Of a stretch of 64,000 bases of DNA, positions 1 to 9,995 are shown piece after piece. A model generated the notes under the pieces. It saw only the letters and a list, made by a program, of their open reading frames with translations. It was not told where the DNA came from and did not search any database. The stretch's first letter is position 1. Every line of letters starts with the position of its first letter. The position numbers were made by a program, and so were the translations under genes. Source of the stretch: Rosistilla ulvae (lineage in GTDB: Bacteria > Planctomycetota > Planctomycetia > Pirellulales > Pirellulaceae); the NCBI RefSeq assembly GCF_007741475.1, contig NZ_CP036261.1:496001-560000 (forward strand). The letters are read 5' to 3'.

Positions 1-1
1 C

Positions 2-508
2 CCTCCAGGTATGCACACCCGCGGCCGTCGCCCCAGTAACTACGGTCTGGCGTTGATGGAGAAGCAAAAGATCAAGCACTATTACGGCTTGGGCGAACGA
101 CAACTGCGCCGCTACTTTGATGCGGTCAGCAGCAAGCAAGGAAACACGGGTGAATTGTTGTTGCTGATGTGCGAACGCCGTCTGGACAACATCGTCCGCC
201 GCTGCGGGTTCACCAAAACCCGTCCTCAAGCTCGGCAAGGCGTTGCCCACGGCCACTTCTTGGTTAATGGCGTCAAAGTCACCAAGCCAAACTACCTGCT
301 GCGTCCAGGCGACGAGGTCGAAGTTCGCGACCGCGAAGGTCTGAAGAACCTGTACCGCGGCGTGATCGCCAACGCTTCGCCCGACGCCCTCGATTGGGTG
401 GCATTCGACAGCGAAAACCTGAAGGCAACCGTCCAAGGCCTGCCCGGCCCTAGCGACATCAGCCTGCCGGTAGATGCTAACTCCGTGGTCGAATTCCTGT
501 CTCGCTAG
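2..508 (+). CDS. rpsD: 30S ribosomal protein S4 (5' truncated by window edge)
   Basis: Primary rRNA-binding protein of the small subunit that nucleates 30S assembly on 16S rRNA. The visible part starts with the family's internal segment PPGMHTRGRRPSNYG, followed by EKQKIKHYYG and the S4 RNA-binding domain (CERRLDNIVRRCGF ... ARQGVAHGHFLVNG ... LLRPGDEVEV). An ATG at 11 exists, but the frame is open to base 2 and those upstream residues match S4. The true start therefore lies outside the window and the roughly 40 N-terminal residues are missing. The C-terminus is complete. It is followed 53 bases later by the lipoamide dehydrogenase gene on the same strand. Identification is secure. Confidence 0.95.
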   Translation, partial: PPGMHTRGRRPSNYGLALMEKQKIKHYYGLGERQLRRYFDAVSSKQGNTGELLLLMCERRLDNIVRRCGFTKTRPQARQGVAHGHFLVNGVKVTKPNYLLRPGDEVEVRDREGLKNLYRGVIANASPDALDWVAFDSENLKATVQGLPGPSDISLPVDANSVVEFLSR

Positions 509-561
509 GTTTCTGCTGCGACTCTTGCAGGTTCCTCAACTCGCTATCCTGAACAAACATC

Positions 562-1989
562 ATGCATTCATCGCTCGTTGTATTGGGCGGGGGTCCAGGC
601 GGCTACGCGGCCGCATTTCTGGCCGCCGACGAAGGTCTCGAAGTCACGATTGTCGAAGCCGATTCGCGGCTCGGCGGAACGTGCTTGCTACGGGGTTGCA
701 TCCCCAGCAAGGCTTTGTTGCATGTGGCTCGGGTGATTAGCGAAGTTCAGGAACTCAATGAAGACTGGGGCGTCAGCTATCCTGGCGCCCCGTCGATCGA
801 TATCGATAAGGTTCGCGGCCGCAAAGAAACTGTGATCTCGAACCTGACCGGCGGTCTTCAGGCTTTGGCCAAACGCCGCGGCGTCAAAGTCATCCACGCC
901 AAGGGCGTCTTTGAGAACAGCACCACCCTGAAGTTGGAAGGGGACCACGCGTCGATCCCCGAAGGTGGAAAGATCACTTTCGATCATTGCATCCTCGCGA
1001 CCGGCAGCGTTCCGTTTGTTCCGCCGGCGTTTGATATCGGCAGCGATCGCGTGATGGACAGCACCGGCGCGTTGGAACTGAAAGACGTTCCCGAAACGAT
1101 GCTGGTTGTCGGCGGTGGATACATCGGCCTGGAGCTTGGCAGCGTCTACGCTCAACTGGGCAGCAAGGTTTCGATCGTCGAATTGATGGACGGCCTACTG
1201 CCCGGCGCCGACCGCGACCTGGTCAAGCCGCTGCAAAAGCGGATCGAAAAACTAGTCGACGGCCGGTTGTTCCTGAACACCAAAGTCGGCTCGCTCGCCG
1301 AAGAGAAAGACGGCGTTCACGTGACCTTCGAAGGGCCAAGCAAGTTTGGCAACGAAGTCTACGACCGCGTGTTGGTTTCGATCGGCCGCCGCCCCGTCAG
1401 CAAGGGTTTTGGACTGGAGAACACCCAAGTTGTCGTCAATGCCAAGGGCTTTGTGGAGTGCGATTCGCAACAGCGAACCGCCGACCCGCACATCCTGGCG
1501 ATCGGCGACGTCGCTGGCGAACCGATGCTCGCGCACAAAGCCAATCACGAAGGTCGCGTCGCGGCCGAAGTCGTGCTTGGCAAGAACTCCGCCTTCGACA
1601 AAGTGGCGATTCCCGCAGTGGTCTTCACCGATCCCGAAATCGCTTGGGCTGGCCTGACCGAAGGCGAAGCCAAAGCTGCCGGCCGCAAGGTCGATGTCGA
1701 AGTCTACCCCTGGGCTGCCAGCGGTCGCGCTCAAGCGATCGGCCGGACTGAAGGTTCGACCAAGTGGCTCGTCGACCCTGAAACCCATCGCGTTGTCGGC
1801 TGTGGAATCGTGGGTGCCGGAGCTGGCGAATTGATCGCCGAAGCCGTCCTGGCGATCGAGATGGGCTGCGAAGTCCACGACATCACCGACAGCATCCACC
1901 CGCACCCAACGCTCAGCGAAACGCTGATGAACGCGGGCGAAGTCCACTTCGGCACGGCGACCGAGATCTACAAGCCGAAGAAGAAATAG
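562..1989 (+). CDS. lpdA: Dihydrolipoyl dehydrogenase (E3)
   Basis: FAD flavoenzyme that reoxidises dihydrolipoamide with NAD+ in pyruvate/2-oxoglutarate dehydrogenase or glycine cleavage complexes; cytosolic. The 475-residue protein is the usual family length. Visible are the N-terminal FAD Rossmann motif GGGPGG (9-14), the redox disulfide GGTCLLRGC (Cys41/Cys46), the NAD-binding GGGYIGLELG, the second FAD motif AIGDVAGEPMLAHKA, and the dimer-interface catalytic HPHPTLSE (His448-Glu453). The ATG at 562 sits directly before the FAD motif. No E1/E2 genes are adjacent, so which complex it serves cannot be told from this window. Confidence 0.95.
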   Translation: MHSSLVVLGGGPGGYAAAFLAADEGLEVTIVEADSRLGGTCLLRGCIPSKALLHVARVISEVQELNEDWGVSYPGAPSIDIDKVRGRKETVISNLTGGLQALAKRRGVKVIHAKGVFENSTTLKLEGDHASIPEGGKITFDHCILATGSVPFVPPAFDIGSDRVMDSTGALELKDVPETMLVVGGGYIGLELGSVYAQLGSKVSIVELMDGLLPGADRDLVKPLQKRIEKLVDGRLFLNTKVGSLAEEKDGVHVTFEGPSKFGNEVYDRVLVSIGRRPVSKGFGLENTQVVVNAKGFVECDSQQRTADPHILAIGDVAGEPMLAHKANHEGRVAAEVVLGKNSAFDKVAIPAVVFTDPEIAWAGLTEGEAKAAGRKVDVEVYPWAASGRAQAIGRTEGSTKWLVDPETHRVVGCGIVGAGAGELIAEAVLAIEMGCEVHDITDSIHPHPTLSETLMNAGEVHFGTATEIYKPKKK

Positions 1990-2014
1990 CTTCCGCCAGA
2001 TCGGCGCGAGACTG

Positions 2015-2110
2015 CTGGAGTCGAGGCTTCAGCCGAAAACGCACGACGGTTGGAGTCGAGGCTTCAGCCGACAACAAACGATCGTTGGTGTAGAGGCTTC
2101 AGCCGAAAAC
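2015..2110. repeat. Three tandem copies of a 26-bp 'GGAGTCGAGGCTTCAGCCGA' repeat
   Basis: Copies at 2015-2040, 2050-2075 and 2085-2110 recur with an exact 35-bp period. The core is GAGGCTTCAGCCGA; the third copy has GTGTAGAGG instead of GAGTCGAGG. The block fills the space between the convergent lpdA and nucleoside hydrolase genes. Related copies occur at 33630-33653 and, shorter, at 33671-33690. GGCTTCAG/CTGAAGCC is partly self-complementary, so each copy could form a small hairpin. Function is unknown; it looks like a dispersed intergenic repeat family. Confidence 0.8.
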
Positions 2111-2124
2111 GTCACCGATCCGCT

Positions 2125-3066
2125 TTACGTGCACTGCCCAGCGAACCGCAGGCCGCGGACGATCTGATTAACAGCAGCGGTTGCGTCGATCGAGCGGGCG
2201 ACTTCGGCGTTGAGCGACCATTCGCGATGCCGCCGGGCGTCGCAAACCGTCTGGCCGCGAGTCAGTTCGCCGCGAGTCTCGATGTCGATCGCCATGTCTT
2301 CCCAAGTGAACAGCTCGGGCTCCAGGAAGCCCAGCAGCGCCACGGGGTCGTACAGCGAAATCGTTTCGCGGCCCAGATTCTGAACATAGCTGCGGAAGGC
2401 AAACAGCAACAGTTTATGCAGCAACTGGCCAGCTCGCGTCTGCTTCGACGGCAGGTTTTCGATCAGCTCGATCGAGAACTCGACTTGATCGGTGACGTCC
2501 AGTGGGACCAGGCTTTTGGTTGTCGCCGATTCGATCACGCTGCGAGCAGCGGTCGGATCGAAGTACATATTCATCTCGGCAACGGGCGAAATATTGCCCG
2601 GGCAGGCGACAGCTCCACCGCTGATCACCAACCGGTCGACCAGCGATTCGAGCCCCGGTTCGCGCTGGAACGCGCGGGCGACATTGGTCAACGGGCCCAA
2701 GCAGATCAGCGAGACTTGGTTGGGGTGCTGTCGCAGCAATTCGGAGATAATTTTTTCGCTCAGATGCCGATGCTGGCGATCGCTCGGCTCGTAATTGCAG
2801 CCGGCCAAGCCATCGGAACCGTGCAGCACGATATCGTTGATAACCGCTGCGCCTTCGCATGGCGAAGCGACCCCGATCCGCGGATATTTCGGCGGGTCCA
2901 ACTGCTGGATCAGCCCCTGGACATTGGTTGTCGCCTGGTCGGCATCGACGGTTCCAGCCGTTGCCGTAACCGCCAAAACTTCCAGCCGCGGGTCAAACAA
3001 TGCCATCGTGAGTGCGATCGCGTCGTCGATTCCGGGATCACAGTCGATAATCACTTTTCTAGCCAT
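2125..3066 (-). CDS. Inosine/uridine-preferring nucleoside hydrolase family protein
   Basis: Hydrolyses the N-glycosidic bond of ribonucleosides for purine/pyrimidine salvage. The start ARKVIIDCDPGIDDA carries the family's DxDPGxDD calcium-binding motif (Asp8, Asp10, Asp14, Asp15), which is the hallmark of IunH-type enzymes. Further family marks are the NISPVAEMNMYFDP segment (ligand-binding Asn/Glu/Asn) and the late YDPVALLGF aspartate. At 313 residues it has the usual size. The frame is open for 60 more codons upstream, but the motif must lie at the N-terminus, so the ATG at 3066 is chosen. It is divergent from trpD, with about 215 bp between the starts. Substrate preference cannot be read from the sequence. 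Confidence 0.9.
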   Translation of the reverse strand: MARKVIIDCDPGIDDAIALTMALFDPRLEVLAVTATAGTVDADQATTNVQGLIQQLDPPKYPRIGVASPCEGAAVINDIVLHGSDGLAGCNYEPSDRQHRHLSEKIISELLRQHPNQVSLICLGPLTNVARAFQREPGLESLVDRLVISGGAVACPGNISPVAEMNMYFDPTAARSVIESATTKSLVPLDVTDQVEFSIELIENLPSKQTRAGQLLHKLLLFAFRSYVQNLGRETISLYDPVALLGFLEPELFTWEDMAIDIETRGELTRGQTVCDARRHREWSLNAEVARSIDATAAVNQIVRGLRFAGQCT

Positions 3067-3282
3067 AGGTGCGATTGTACGGTTGTCGGCGAGGTGGCGA
3101 AACGGGGATTTTGTCTCGACCGACCGGGAAACGCACAATCGCCCCTCAGCCAGCGAAGATTGCCGCCGCGGCGGTCCCAACCGATCGCCGCTGTCGTTAT
3201 ATTGACCACCGGCTCGCTCGCTTGATGCGACGCGACAACCTTGCATTGCCTCTCCCTTTGTGCCGACAACGTTGTGGTGAAT

Positions 3283-4308
<1,026 letters not shown>

Positions 4309-4400
4309 AAGTGTGGTTTCCGTATTCGCTGAAAGCGACAAAACACCGGAGACGCTTCGCCTCCAGCCGCCAGTCCGTCCTGTCCCAGGTAACTCACCAC

Positions 4401-4745
4401 TGTTCGATTCGGCGACACGCCCCTCCCCGAAAAACTTGCTCGGCGCTCGTTCTTCGACCCTCCCTGCTTCGCCGGGCGGGTGAAGCGCCGGTTACAAATT
4501 CACCCTCCGCCAAACGGAGTTTGAAGGGGAGGGTCGAACCAGCGAAGCGAAGTTCGGGGAGGGAAGCCTCACGCATCGCCGCCGTTCGATCCGGCGCACA
4601 GCCGCTCCCCGAAAAACTTGCTCGGCGATCGTTCTTCGGCCCTCCCTGCTTCGCCGCGCGGGTGAAGTGCTGGTCACGACTTCACCCTCCGCCAAACGGA
4701 GTTTGAAGGGGAGGGTCGAACCAGCGAAGCGAAGTTCGGGGAGGT
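4401..4745. repeat. Two tandem copies of a ~165-bp palindromic repeat
   Basis: Copy A (about 4401-4564) and copy B (about 4582-4745) are nearly identical, each running from GTTCGATncGGCG to GAAGTTCGGGGAGG. Each unit starts with CTCCCCGAAaaaCTTGCTCGG and ends with the imperfect inverse AGCGAAGTTCGGGGAG. Nested inside are GTGAAG...CTTCACCCTCC and AAACGGAGTTTGAAGGGGAGG, so each unit can fold into one long hairpin. No ORF in it resembles a protein. It resembles a MITE or REP-type element that duplicated in the trpD downstream spacer. Confidence 0.75.
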
Positions 4746-4865
4746 GGCTGTCGGATGTACAGCCATGGTGCCGGGAAGGATACTGACACGCCCGTTTATG
4801 CGGCGGCATAAGTGGATAGAATACGGCTCAACAAACATTACAAAACAATCAGCAACGGTGAACTC

Positions 4866-5450
4866 ATGAACACGTCAACTGAAGCGGTATCGTCTGCCGA
4901 CAAAGTCGACTCGAAAGCGCATTCGAAATCTGGAGGCGCCTGGACAACTCGACTTGGCATCCTGTGCGCGATGCTGGTCCTGGCGATCGCTGGGATCGGA
5001 TTCACCCAGGCGACCGATACGGGCGCTTGGGAGTACTGGTTGTTTGTGGTCCTGGTTTACGCCGCACTTGGGCTCTGGAAAAGCGTCCGCAGCGCCAAGC
5101 AGGCGGGGCAATCGATCCACAAGACGATCATCAGAGAATTGTCTCACTGGGGGATCTTGGTTGGTTTTCTCGCGGCCCTGCTGATGCTGGAGCGTCGCGA
5201 GATCATCAATCGCGATTCCGCTTCCTACTTTGCAGTGATGCTGCTGGCGTTGACCTGTTGCTTGGCTGGGGTTCACATCGACTGGCTGCTGTTGGTCGTT
5301 GGCATCTCCTTGACGTTGATGGTTCTGGCGATGGCGATGCTGGAGCAATTATCCGCCTGGATCATCATGATCCTGGTGGCTTGCGTGGCAGTCGCAATTT
5401 TCTACTTCAAATCGAAACGAGATAGTTCCGCAGCGAAGGCCACGAAGTAG
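4866..5450 (+). CDS. Hypothetical membrane protein
   Basis: A 194-residue protein I do not recognise. A polar, Ser/Lys-rich N-terminus of about 34 residues is followed by hydrophobic segments at roughly 35-50, 60-75, 103-118, 128-148 and 150-180, and a short basic tail ending KRDSSAAKATK. This implies 4-5 membrane spans. The ATG at 4866 was preferred to an upstream TTG at 4812 because it gives a clean N-terminus just before the first span. It precedes the AI-2E-family gene by 52 bases on the same strand, so the two may be co-transcribed. Confidence 0.7.
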   Translation: MNTSTEAVSSADKVDSKAHSKSGGAWTTRLGILCAMLVLAIAGIGFTQATDTGAWEYWLFVVLVYAALGLWKSVRSAKQAGQSIHKTIIRELSHWGILVGFLAALLMLERREIINRDSASYFAVMLLALTCCLAGVHIDWLLLVVGISLTLMVLAMAMLEQLSAWIIMILVACVAVAIFYFKSKRDSSAAKATK

Positions 5451-5502
5451 TTCATCGGCCCGCCCTCCCTGACCTAGCTACGCTCCCCAACGCAAGTTTT
5501 CC

Positions 5503-7347
5503 ATGCCCAGCGATCCATCCAACCCCACCGCCCAATCACCCGATTCGATCCTGCAACAGAACTGGTGGCACAAGCCGCTGATTTGGGGCGTGTTCGTGGC
5601 GTTGATCTACGCGTTGCGAGAGTTCTTCCTGGTTGGGTTCCTGACATTCCTGTTCTGCTTCATCGTCCGCAGCCTGGTGGGAGCAATCGCCCGCCGCATT
5701 GCACCTCAGCATCCCGACAGCCACCGGCTGGATCTGATCCTGACACTGTCGATCTTTTCGTGTCTGTGCTTGTCGCTGTATGGACTCGGCCGATTCTTTG
5801 TGCCGCCGCTGATTCACGAAGGCAAGAGCCTGGTGACGCAGATGAAACAGACGAATGCCGTCGAACTGCAGAACACATTGCTGTCCAACACGGCGGGAAC
5901 GTGGAAGTTTAAACGCCAGTTTGGTCCCCCCGAGGATCCACGCTACAAAAAAGGGCTCGCTCAGTTTCTTGCCGCCGGTCGTAGCGGTGCGGGGTTGTAC
6001 CAGGAATTCCCTCAGCTGCACTCACGACTCAAAGCCGAATTCGAAGCCAACTACGAACAGGCTCAAGTGCTTCAACTGCAGTCGCAAGCGAGCGGTGCAA
6101 GCGTGCCGTTTAAGACTTGGTTCATGGAGTTCAAAGCACCCGACATCTTCCATGCAAAACAGGATTATTACGTTTCGCGTTGGCAAGCAAGCCAAGCCTC
6201 CGATGACAAGCAGGACGAGGCGAAAAGCCTAACGCAGAAGACCGATTTTGAATCTCTCCGCGACGAACGAATCCGGCAGCGAATCTGGGCCGACGTCAAT
6301 GCCGATCCCGTGCTGTTGGCTCAACTCAAGAGCGAATGGGCGCAAGCGATTTCGATCCAGAAATGGGCGGAGTTTCGTGAATCCCCCGCATACCAAGCTG
6401 AGTTCAAACAGTTCTACGAAACTCAATTTGCCGACGACTCCAACAACGTGCCGATCGACTACGCCTACTTCGAAACCTTGGCAGCCGCCTACCCCAAAGG
6501 GAAACAGGCCTTCTTGGAAGCTGTCGACCAGCATCAACAGACAGCGAAGGAATCGGCGGCGCACCAACAATTCGATTTTGAATCGGCAACAAAACGGGAA
6601 TTTGGTCAGCAATGGTGGGCGACCAGCCCGGCGGCTGACTGGGTGCGTGAACATGCAACCGAGGATGGGCCAAAAATACTCGCCGCCGGCGTGAAGCAAT
6701 TCGACCAAGCGCTCGGCCACGTGTTAAGGGTCCCGATCCAGATCGGCACCGCACTGCTGCTGGCCGTTTTCATGCTGATCGAATGGGATAGCGTGAAGAC
6801 GGGCGTGGCGAACATTCGCAACACGCGACTGCGATCGGTCTTCGATGAAATCGCACCGGGAGTGGTCGCGCTGGGCAAACTGATCGGCAAATCCTTCCAG
6901 GGGCAAGTCGTGATCGCAGTGATCAACGCCTTCCTGACACTGATCGCCCTGTGGGTAATCGGTGTCGAATACAAGTTTATCCTGGCGATGGTCGTGTTCG
7001 TGTTCAGTTTTATCCCGGTGGTTGGAGTAATCCTGTCGGGCGTTCCGCTTTGCGGAATGGCCATCCTGCAGCCCGGCGGATCGCTGCTGATGGCGGTACA
7101 GGTGATCGCGGCGGTTGCGTTGATCCACTTGATCGAAGGGATGGTTCTGTCGCCGCGGATCATTGGCAAGATCGGACATCTGCATCCTGTGCTGGTGATT
7201 GCGATCCTGTTGATCGCGGAACACTTCTTCGGAATGTGGGGCCTGGTTCTGGGCGTACCGGTCGCCATCTATCTGATCCGCGTGGTGCTGCTCGACCTGC
7301 CCATTCCCGGGATCTACGAGCCCGACCGCACTCCGGAACTGGAATAG
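5503..7347 (+). CDS. AI-2E family transporter (TerC/DUF20-like permease) with large insert
   Basis: Integral membrane permease of the AI-2E/YdiK/PerM family; characterised members export signalling molecules or act as Na+/H+ antiporters. N-terminal spans lie at about 27-55 and 76-100. The C-terminal half (about 405-605) carries the family's conserved helices, including GKSFQGQVVIAVINAFLT, FSFIPVVGVILSGVP and EGMVLSPRIIGKIGHLHPV. Most members are about 350 residues, but this one has 614. The extra length is a hydrophilic, Gln/Glu-rich region (about 115-395) in the position of the family's short periplasmic linker. Substrate unknown. Confidence 0.85.
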   Translation: MPSDPSNPTAQSPDSILQQNWWHKPLIWGVFVALIYALREFFLVGFLTFLFCFIVRSLVGAIARRIAPQHPDSHRLDLILTLSIFSCLCLSLYGLGRFFVPPLIHEGKSLVTQMKQTNAVELQNTLLSNTAGTWKFKRQFGPPEDPRYKKGLAQFLAAGRSGAGLYQEFPQLHSRLKAEFEANYEQAQVLQLQSQASGASVPFKTWFMEFKAPDIFHAKQDYYVSRWQASQASDDKQDEAKSLTQKTDFESLRDERIRQRIWADVNADPVLLAQLKSEWAQAISIQKWAEFRESPAYQAEFKQFYETQFADDSNNVPIDYAYFETLAAAYPKGKQAFLEAVDQHQQTAKESAAHQQFDFESATKREFGQQWWATSPAADWVREHATEDGPKILAAGVKQFDQALGHVLRVPIQIGTALLLAVFMLIEWDSVKTGVANIRNTRLRSVFDEIAPGVVALGKLIGKSFQGQVVIAVINAFLTLIALWVIGVEYKFILAMVVFVFSFIPVVGVILSGVPLCGMAILQPGGSLLMAVQVIAAVALIHLIEGMVLSPRIIGKIGHLHPVLVIAILLIAEHFFGMWGLVLGVPVAIYLIRVVLLDLPIPGIYEPDRTPELE

Positions 7348-7487
7348 GTTCAGCGACTCACCGCGACCGGCAGCCGCGAGAGCAGGACTGCAGGTTTGCC
7401 ATCGCGGGGTGCCCGGTTCCCGAAACCGCTGATAGAATTCTCGAGATTCGATTCTCGATTCAATTTCTGTGAAGGACTTTCTCCTTA

Positions 7488-8825
7488 GTGTCGTCCACCA
7501 GCGAGCCCAAACTCGGTGCCTTCTCCACACTATCCATCGGCATCGGTGGCATGGTGGGCGGCGGGATCTTTGCGGTCACCGGACTCACGATCACTGCAAC
7601 TCAAGGTGGCGCGCCGGTCGCGTTCTTGATCGCGGGGATCGTGGCGTTGTTGACCAGTTATTCCTATTTGAAACTGACGCTCAGATATCCCGGCGTCGGC
7701 GGCACCGTCGACTTCCTGAACCGGGCTTTCGGTACCGGCATCTTCACCGGAGCGGCGAATATCCTGCTGCTGCTCAGCTACGTCGTGCTGGTCGCCGTCT
7801 ACGCCTACGCCTTCGGCAGCTACGGAGCCTGTTTCTTCCCCGAACCCGACAGGCCCTTCTGGACTCATGCGCTGATCAGTGGCGTGATCGTTGGGTTGGT
7901 GGGAGTGAACGCGTTGGGAGGCAGCTTGGTCGTCCGGGCGGAAAACGTTTTTAACATCGTCAAAATCTTGCTCTTAGCCGCCTTCATCGTGGCTGGACTG
8001 GCCACCCCAATGGAATGGAGCCGATTGGGGACGGAACATTATGTATCGCCGATGGGTTTAGTCGCCGGAGCGATGTTGATCTTCCTGAACTACGAAGGCT
8101 TTGAACTGATCGCCAACGCATCGAAGGATGTTGCCAATCCCAAACGCTCGCTGCCGATCGCCTACGTCGGCGGCGTGCTGATCGTGATTGTGATTTACAT
8201 GCTGATCGTCGCGGTCGTTGTCGGCCACTTGAGTTTCGCGGAGGTGGCCAAAGACAGCGACACCGCACTCTCGGTCGCCGCACAAGACGTGATGGGAAGA
8301 ACCGGATACATCGCGATTGCGATTGCCGCGTTGCTGGCGACAAGTTCGGCGATCAACGCCACATTCTACAGCACCGGACGCCTGGCTTATATCATCGCCA
8401 AGACGGGTGAACTGCCGTCGGAACTGAAGCGATCGTTTCGCGGCCAACACCTGGAAGGGACGCTGATCACTGCGGTCCTGGCGCTGGTCGTCGCGAATTT
8501 TGTCCCTCTGGATGCGATCGCGACGATGGGCAGTGCAGGTTTCCTGTTGCTGTTCCTGGCTGTCAACGTTGCCAACGTCCGTTTAGCCCGTCAGACCAAC
8601 AGCCGCGCATGGCTATCCGGCCTAGCAGCGCTCAGCACACTGGTCGCCATGATCGTGTTGTGCGTGAAGGTCGACGAAAATCCGGCGACACGAAACCATC
8701 TGTGGATTCTGGTCGGCATGATTGTCGTTTCGCTGACAATTGAGATCGTGTACCGCAGCCTGACGGGGCGCGAAGTACGAATGGGAAGGACGCCCGATTC
8801 CAATCCGAAAAGCGATGTCGCCTAG
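7488..8825 (+). CDS. APC-superfamily amino acid permease
   Basis: Secondary transporter of the amino acid-polyamine-organocation family in the inner membrane. The N-terminal LGAFSTLSIGIGGMVGGGIF is the classical first-span motif with the unwound G-x-G-G substrate-binding loop. About 12 hydrophobic segments follow, with EGFELIANASKDVANPKRSLP (split helix 6) as a second signature; overall length is 445 residues. The start is the GTG at 7488, with AAGGA at about 7472 as a ribosome-binding site. The substrate is not deducible. It lies 140 bp after the AI-2E gene and could be expressed separately. Confidence 0.88.
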   Translation: MSSTSEPKLGAFSTLSIGIGGMVGGGIFAVTGLTITATQGGAPVAFLIAGIVALLTSYSYLKLTLRYPGVGGTVDFLNRAFGTGIFTGAANILLLLSYVVLVAVYAYAFGSYGACFFPEPDRPFWTHALISGVIVGLVGVNALGGSLVVRAENVFNIVKILLLAAFIVAGLATPMEWSRLGTEHYVSPMGLVAGAMLIFLNYEGFELIANASKDVANPKRSLPIAYVGGVLIVIVIYMLIVAVVVGHLSFAEVAKDSDTALSVAAQDVMGRTGYIAIAIAALLATSSAINATFYSTGRLAYIIAKTGELPSELKRSFRGQHLEGTLITAVLALVVANFVPLDAIATMGSAGFLLLFLAVNVANVRLARQTNSRAWLSGLAALSTLVAMIVLCVKVDENPATRNHLWILVGMIVVSLTIEIVYRSLTGREVRMGRTPDSNPKSDVA

Positions 8826-8932
8826 CCGCGGCCGGGGAGCGGCCCAGGCCCGCATCGATCAATTTTGCAACGCGTCGCGGGCGAGGGTGCTGATGCGAAC
8901 AAGCCACACGCCTAACAGGAAAAAGCCAAACA

Positions 8933-9538
8933 ATGAATGATCAAATTCAAGCGATCGTAACCGTCCTCTCGTTGATGAACCCCGCGATCTGCGCGGCGAT
9001 GTTTACCGCGGCGGAGACGGATCGACCATTCGACGAAAAGGCAACCGACGCCACCAAGGCAGCTCTGGCGATCCTGGTGATCCTCTCGATCGCCGCCCTG
9101 ATTGGAACACGTCTGCTGCACGTCTTCGGCATTTCCCTGGACGCATTCATGGTGGCCGGCGGCGGCGTGCTGGCGTGGATGGGCTTCTCGATGCTCAACC
9201 GCCATGCGGACGCTGAGGCATCGAAGTCGCATCAGTCGCTGACGCCCTTGATCCTGTTTGCCGCGAGTCCAGGAACGATCACCGGAGTCATTACGCTGTC
9301 GGCGGTACACACTCAATTGAAGCTGCCGATCACCGCTCTGATCTCGGTCGCCGTCGCAACGGTATGCACTTGGATTGTGATGCTGCTGGCTGCCCGCTTC
9401 TCCAGTGCACAAAACGGCGGCGGATTCTTGCGAGACACGATGACGCGGTTCATGGGGCTGATCGTCCTGTCGATGGGCGTGCAGTTTGCGTTGACCGGTT
9501 TTCACGCGTTCGCAAAAAGCGGAACCGTCGCCGGTTGA
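8933..9538 (+). CDS. MarC family integral membrane protein
   Basis: A 201-residue protein with about six membrane spans matching the MarC/UPF0056 family. Visible family marks are the N-terminal LMNPAICAAMF, FGISLDAFMVAGGGVLAWMG in the centre, and the second-repeat LTPLILFAASPGTITGVITL. MarC was once linked to multiple antibiotic resistance, but that role was withdrawn and the function is unknown. The ATG at 8933 is the first in frame. Single gene, same strand as its neighbours. Confidence 0.85.
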   Translation: MNDQIQAIVTVLSLMNPAICAAMFTAAETDRPFDEKATDATKAALAILVILSIAALIGTRLLHVFGISLDAFMVAGGGVLAWMGFSMLNRHADAEASKSHQSLTPLILFAASPGTITGVITLSAVHTQLKLPITALISVAVATVCTWIVMLLAARFSSAQNGGGFLRDTMTRFMGLIVLSMGVQFALTGFHAFAKSGTVAG

Positions 9539-9676
9539 TCGAAGAGTGCCGCATGATCCTGGAGTCGTTCGGAACCATTTCGAGTGATACAATTAGCCCG
9601 CTCTGCAACTCGGTTGCCGTAGCAATCGCGACAGCAAAACCGTCAACAACTCTTTTCCATAGAAACCGTCCATCCG

Positions 9677-9889
9677 ATGTCAAAACCAAAAGAACACAAG
9701 CACAACAGCGACCATCAACATACATCGCACCACAACGCTGCGAAGTCGAAGAAGATTCATCACGATTGGCGGTTCTGGACCGCGATCGTGTTAATGGGAC
9801 TGGCGATGGCCGCTTATGTCCTCTCGTTTGACGAGTCGCTGCGTCCGGGAGACGTCGACCAAGCCGAAGTCCCCATGGCAGCTGAATAA
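9677..9889 (+). CDS. Small His-rich single-span membrane protein
   Basis: A 70-residue ORF beginning MSKPKEHKHNSDHQHTSHHN, a strongly His/Lys-rich N-terminus (about 30 residues). One hydrophobic segment follows (WTAIVLMGLAMAAYVLSF, about 33-50), then an acidic tail. The composition and clean N-in/C-out topology support a real gene rather than a chance ORF. The His cluster could bind a divalent metal, which is an inference. No homologue is recognised. Confidence 0.6.
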   Translation: MSKPKEHKHNSDHQHTSHHNAAKSKKIHHDWRFWTAIVLMGLAMAAYVLSFDESLRPGDVDQAEVPMAAE

Positions 9890-9995
9890 AGGCCAATGAA
9901 GCAGCAAGCTTCCGCCCTGCACCGCGACTCGGGCGACTCCGACAAAAGTCGTGTCACCACGCGAGGGGTGCGGGGAATTGCAGCATGTTGTTTCT

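Noticed and set aside
2050-3225. A 391-codon plus-strand frame over the nucleoside hydrolase
   Set aside because: Antisense shadow; begins in the repeat block and has no domain.
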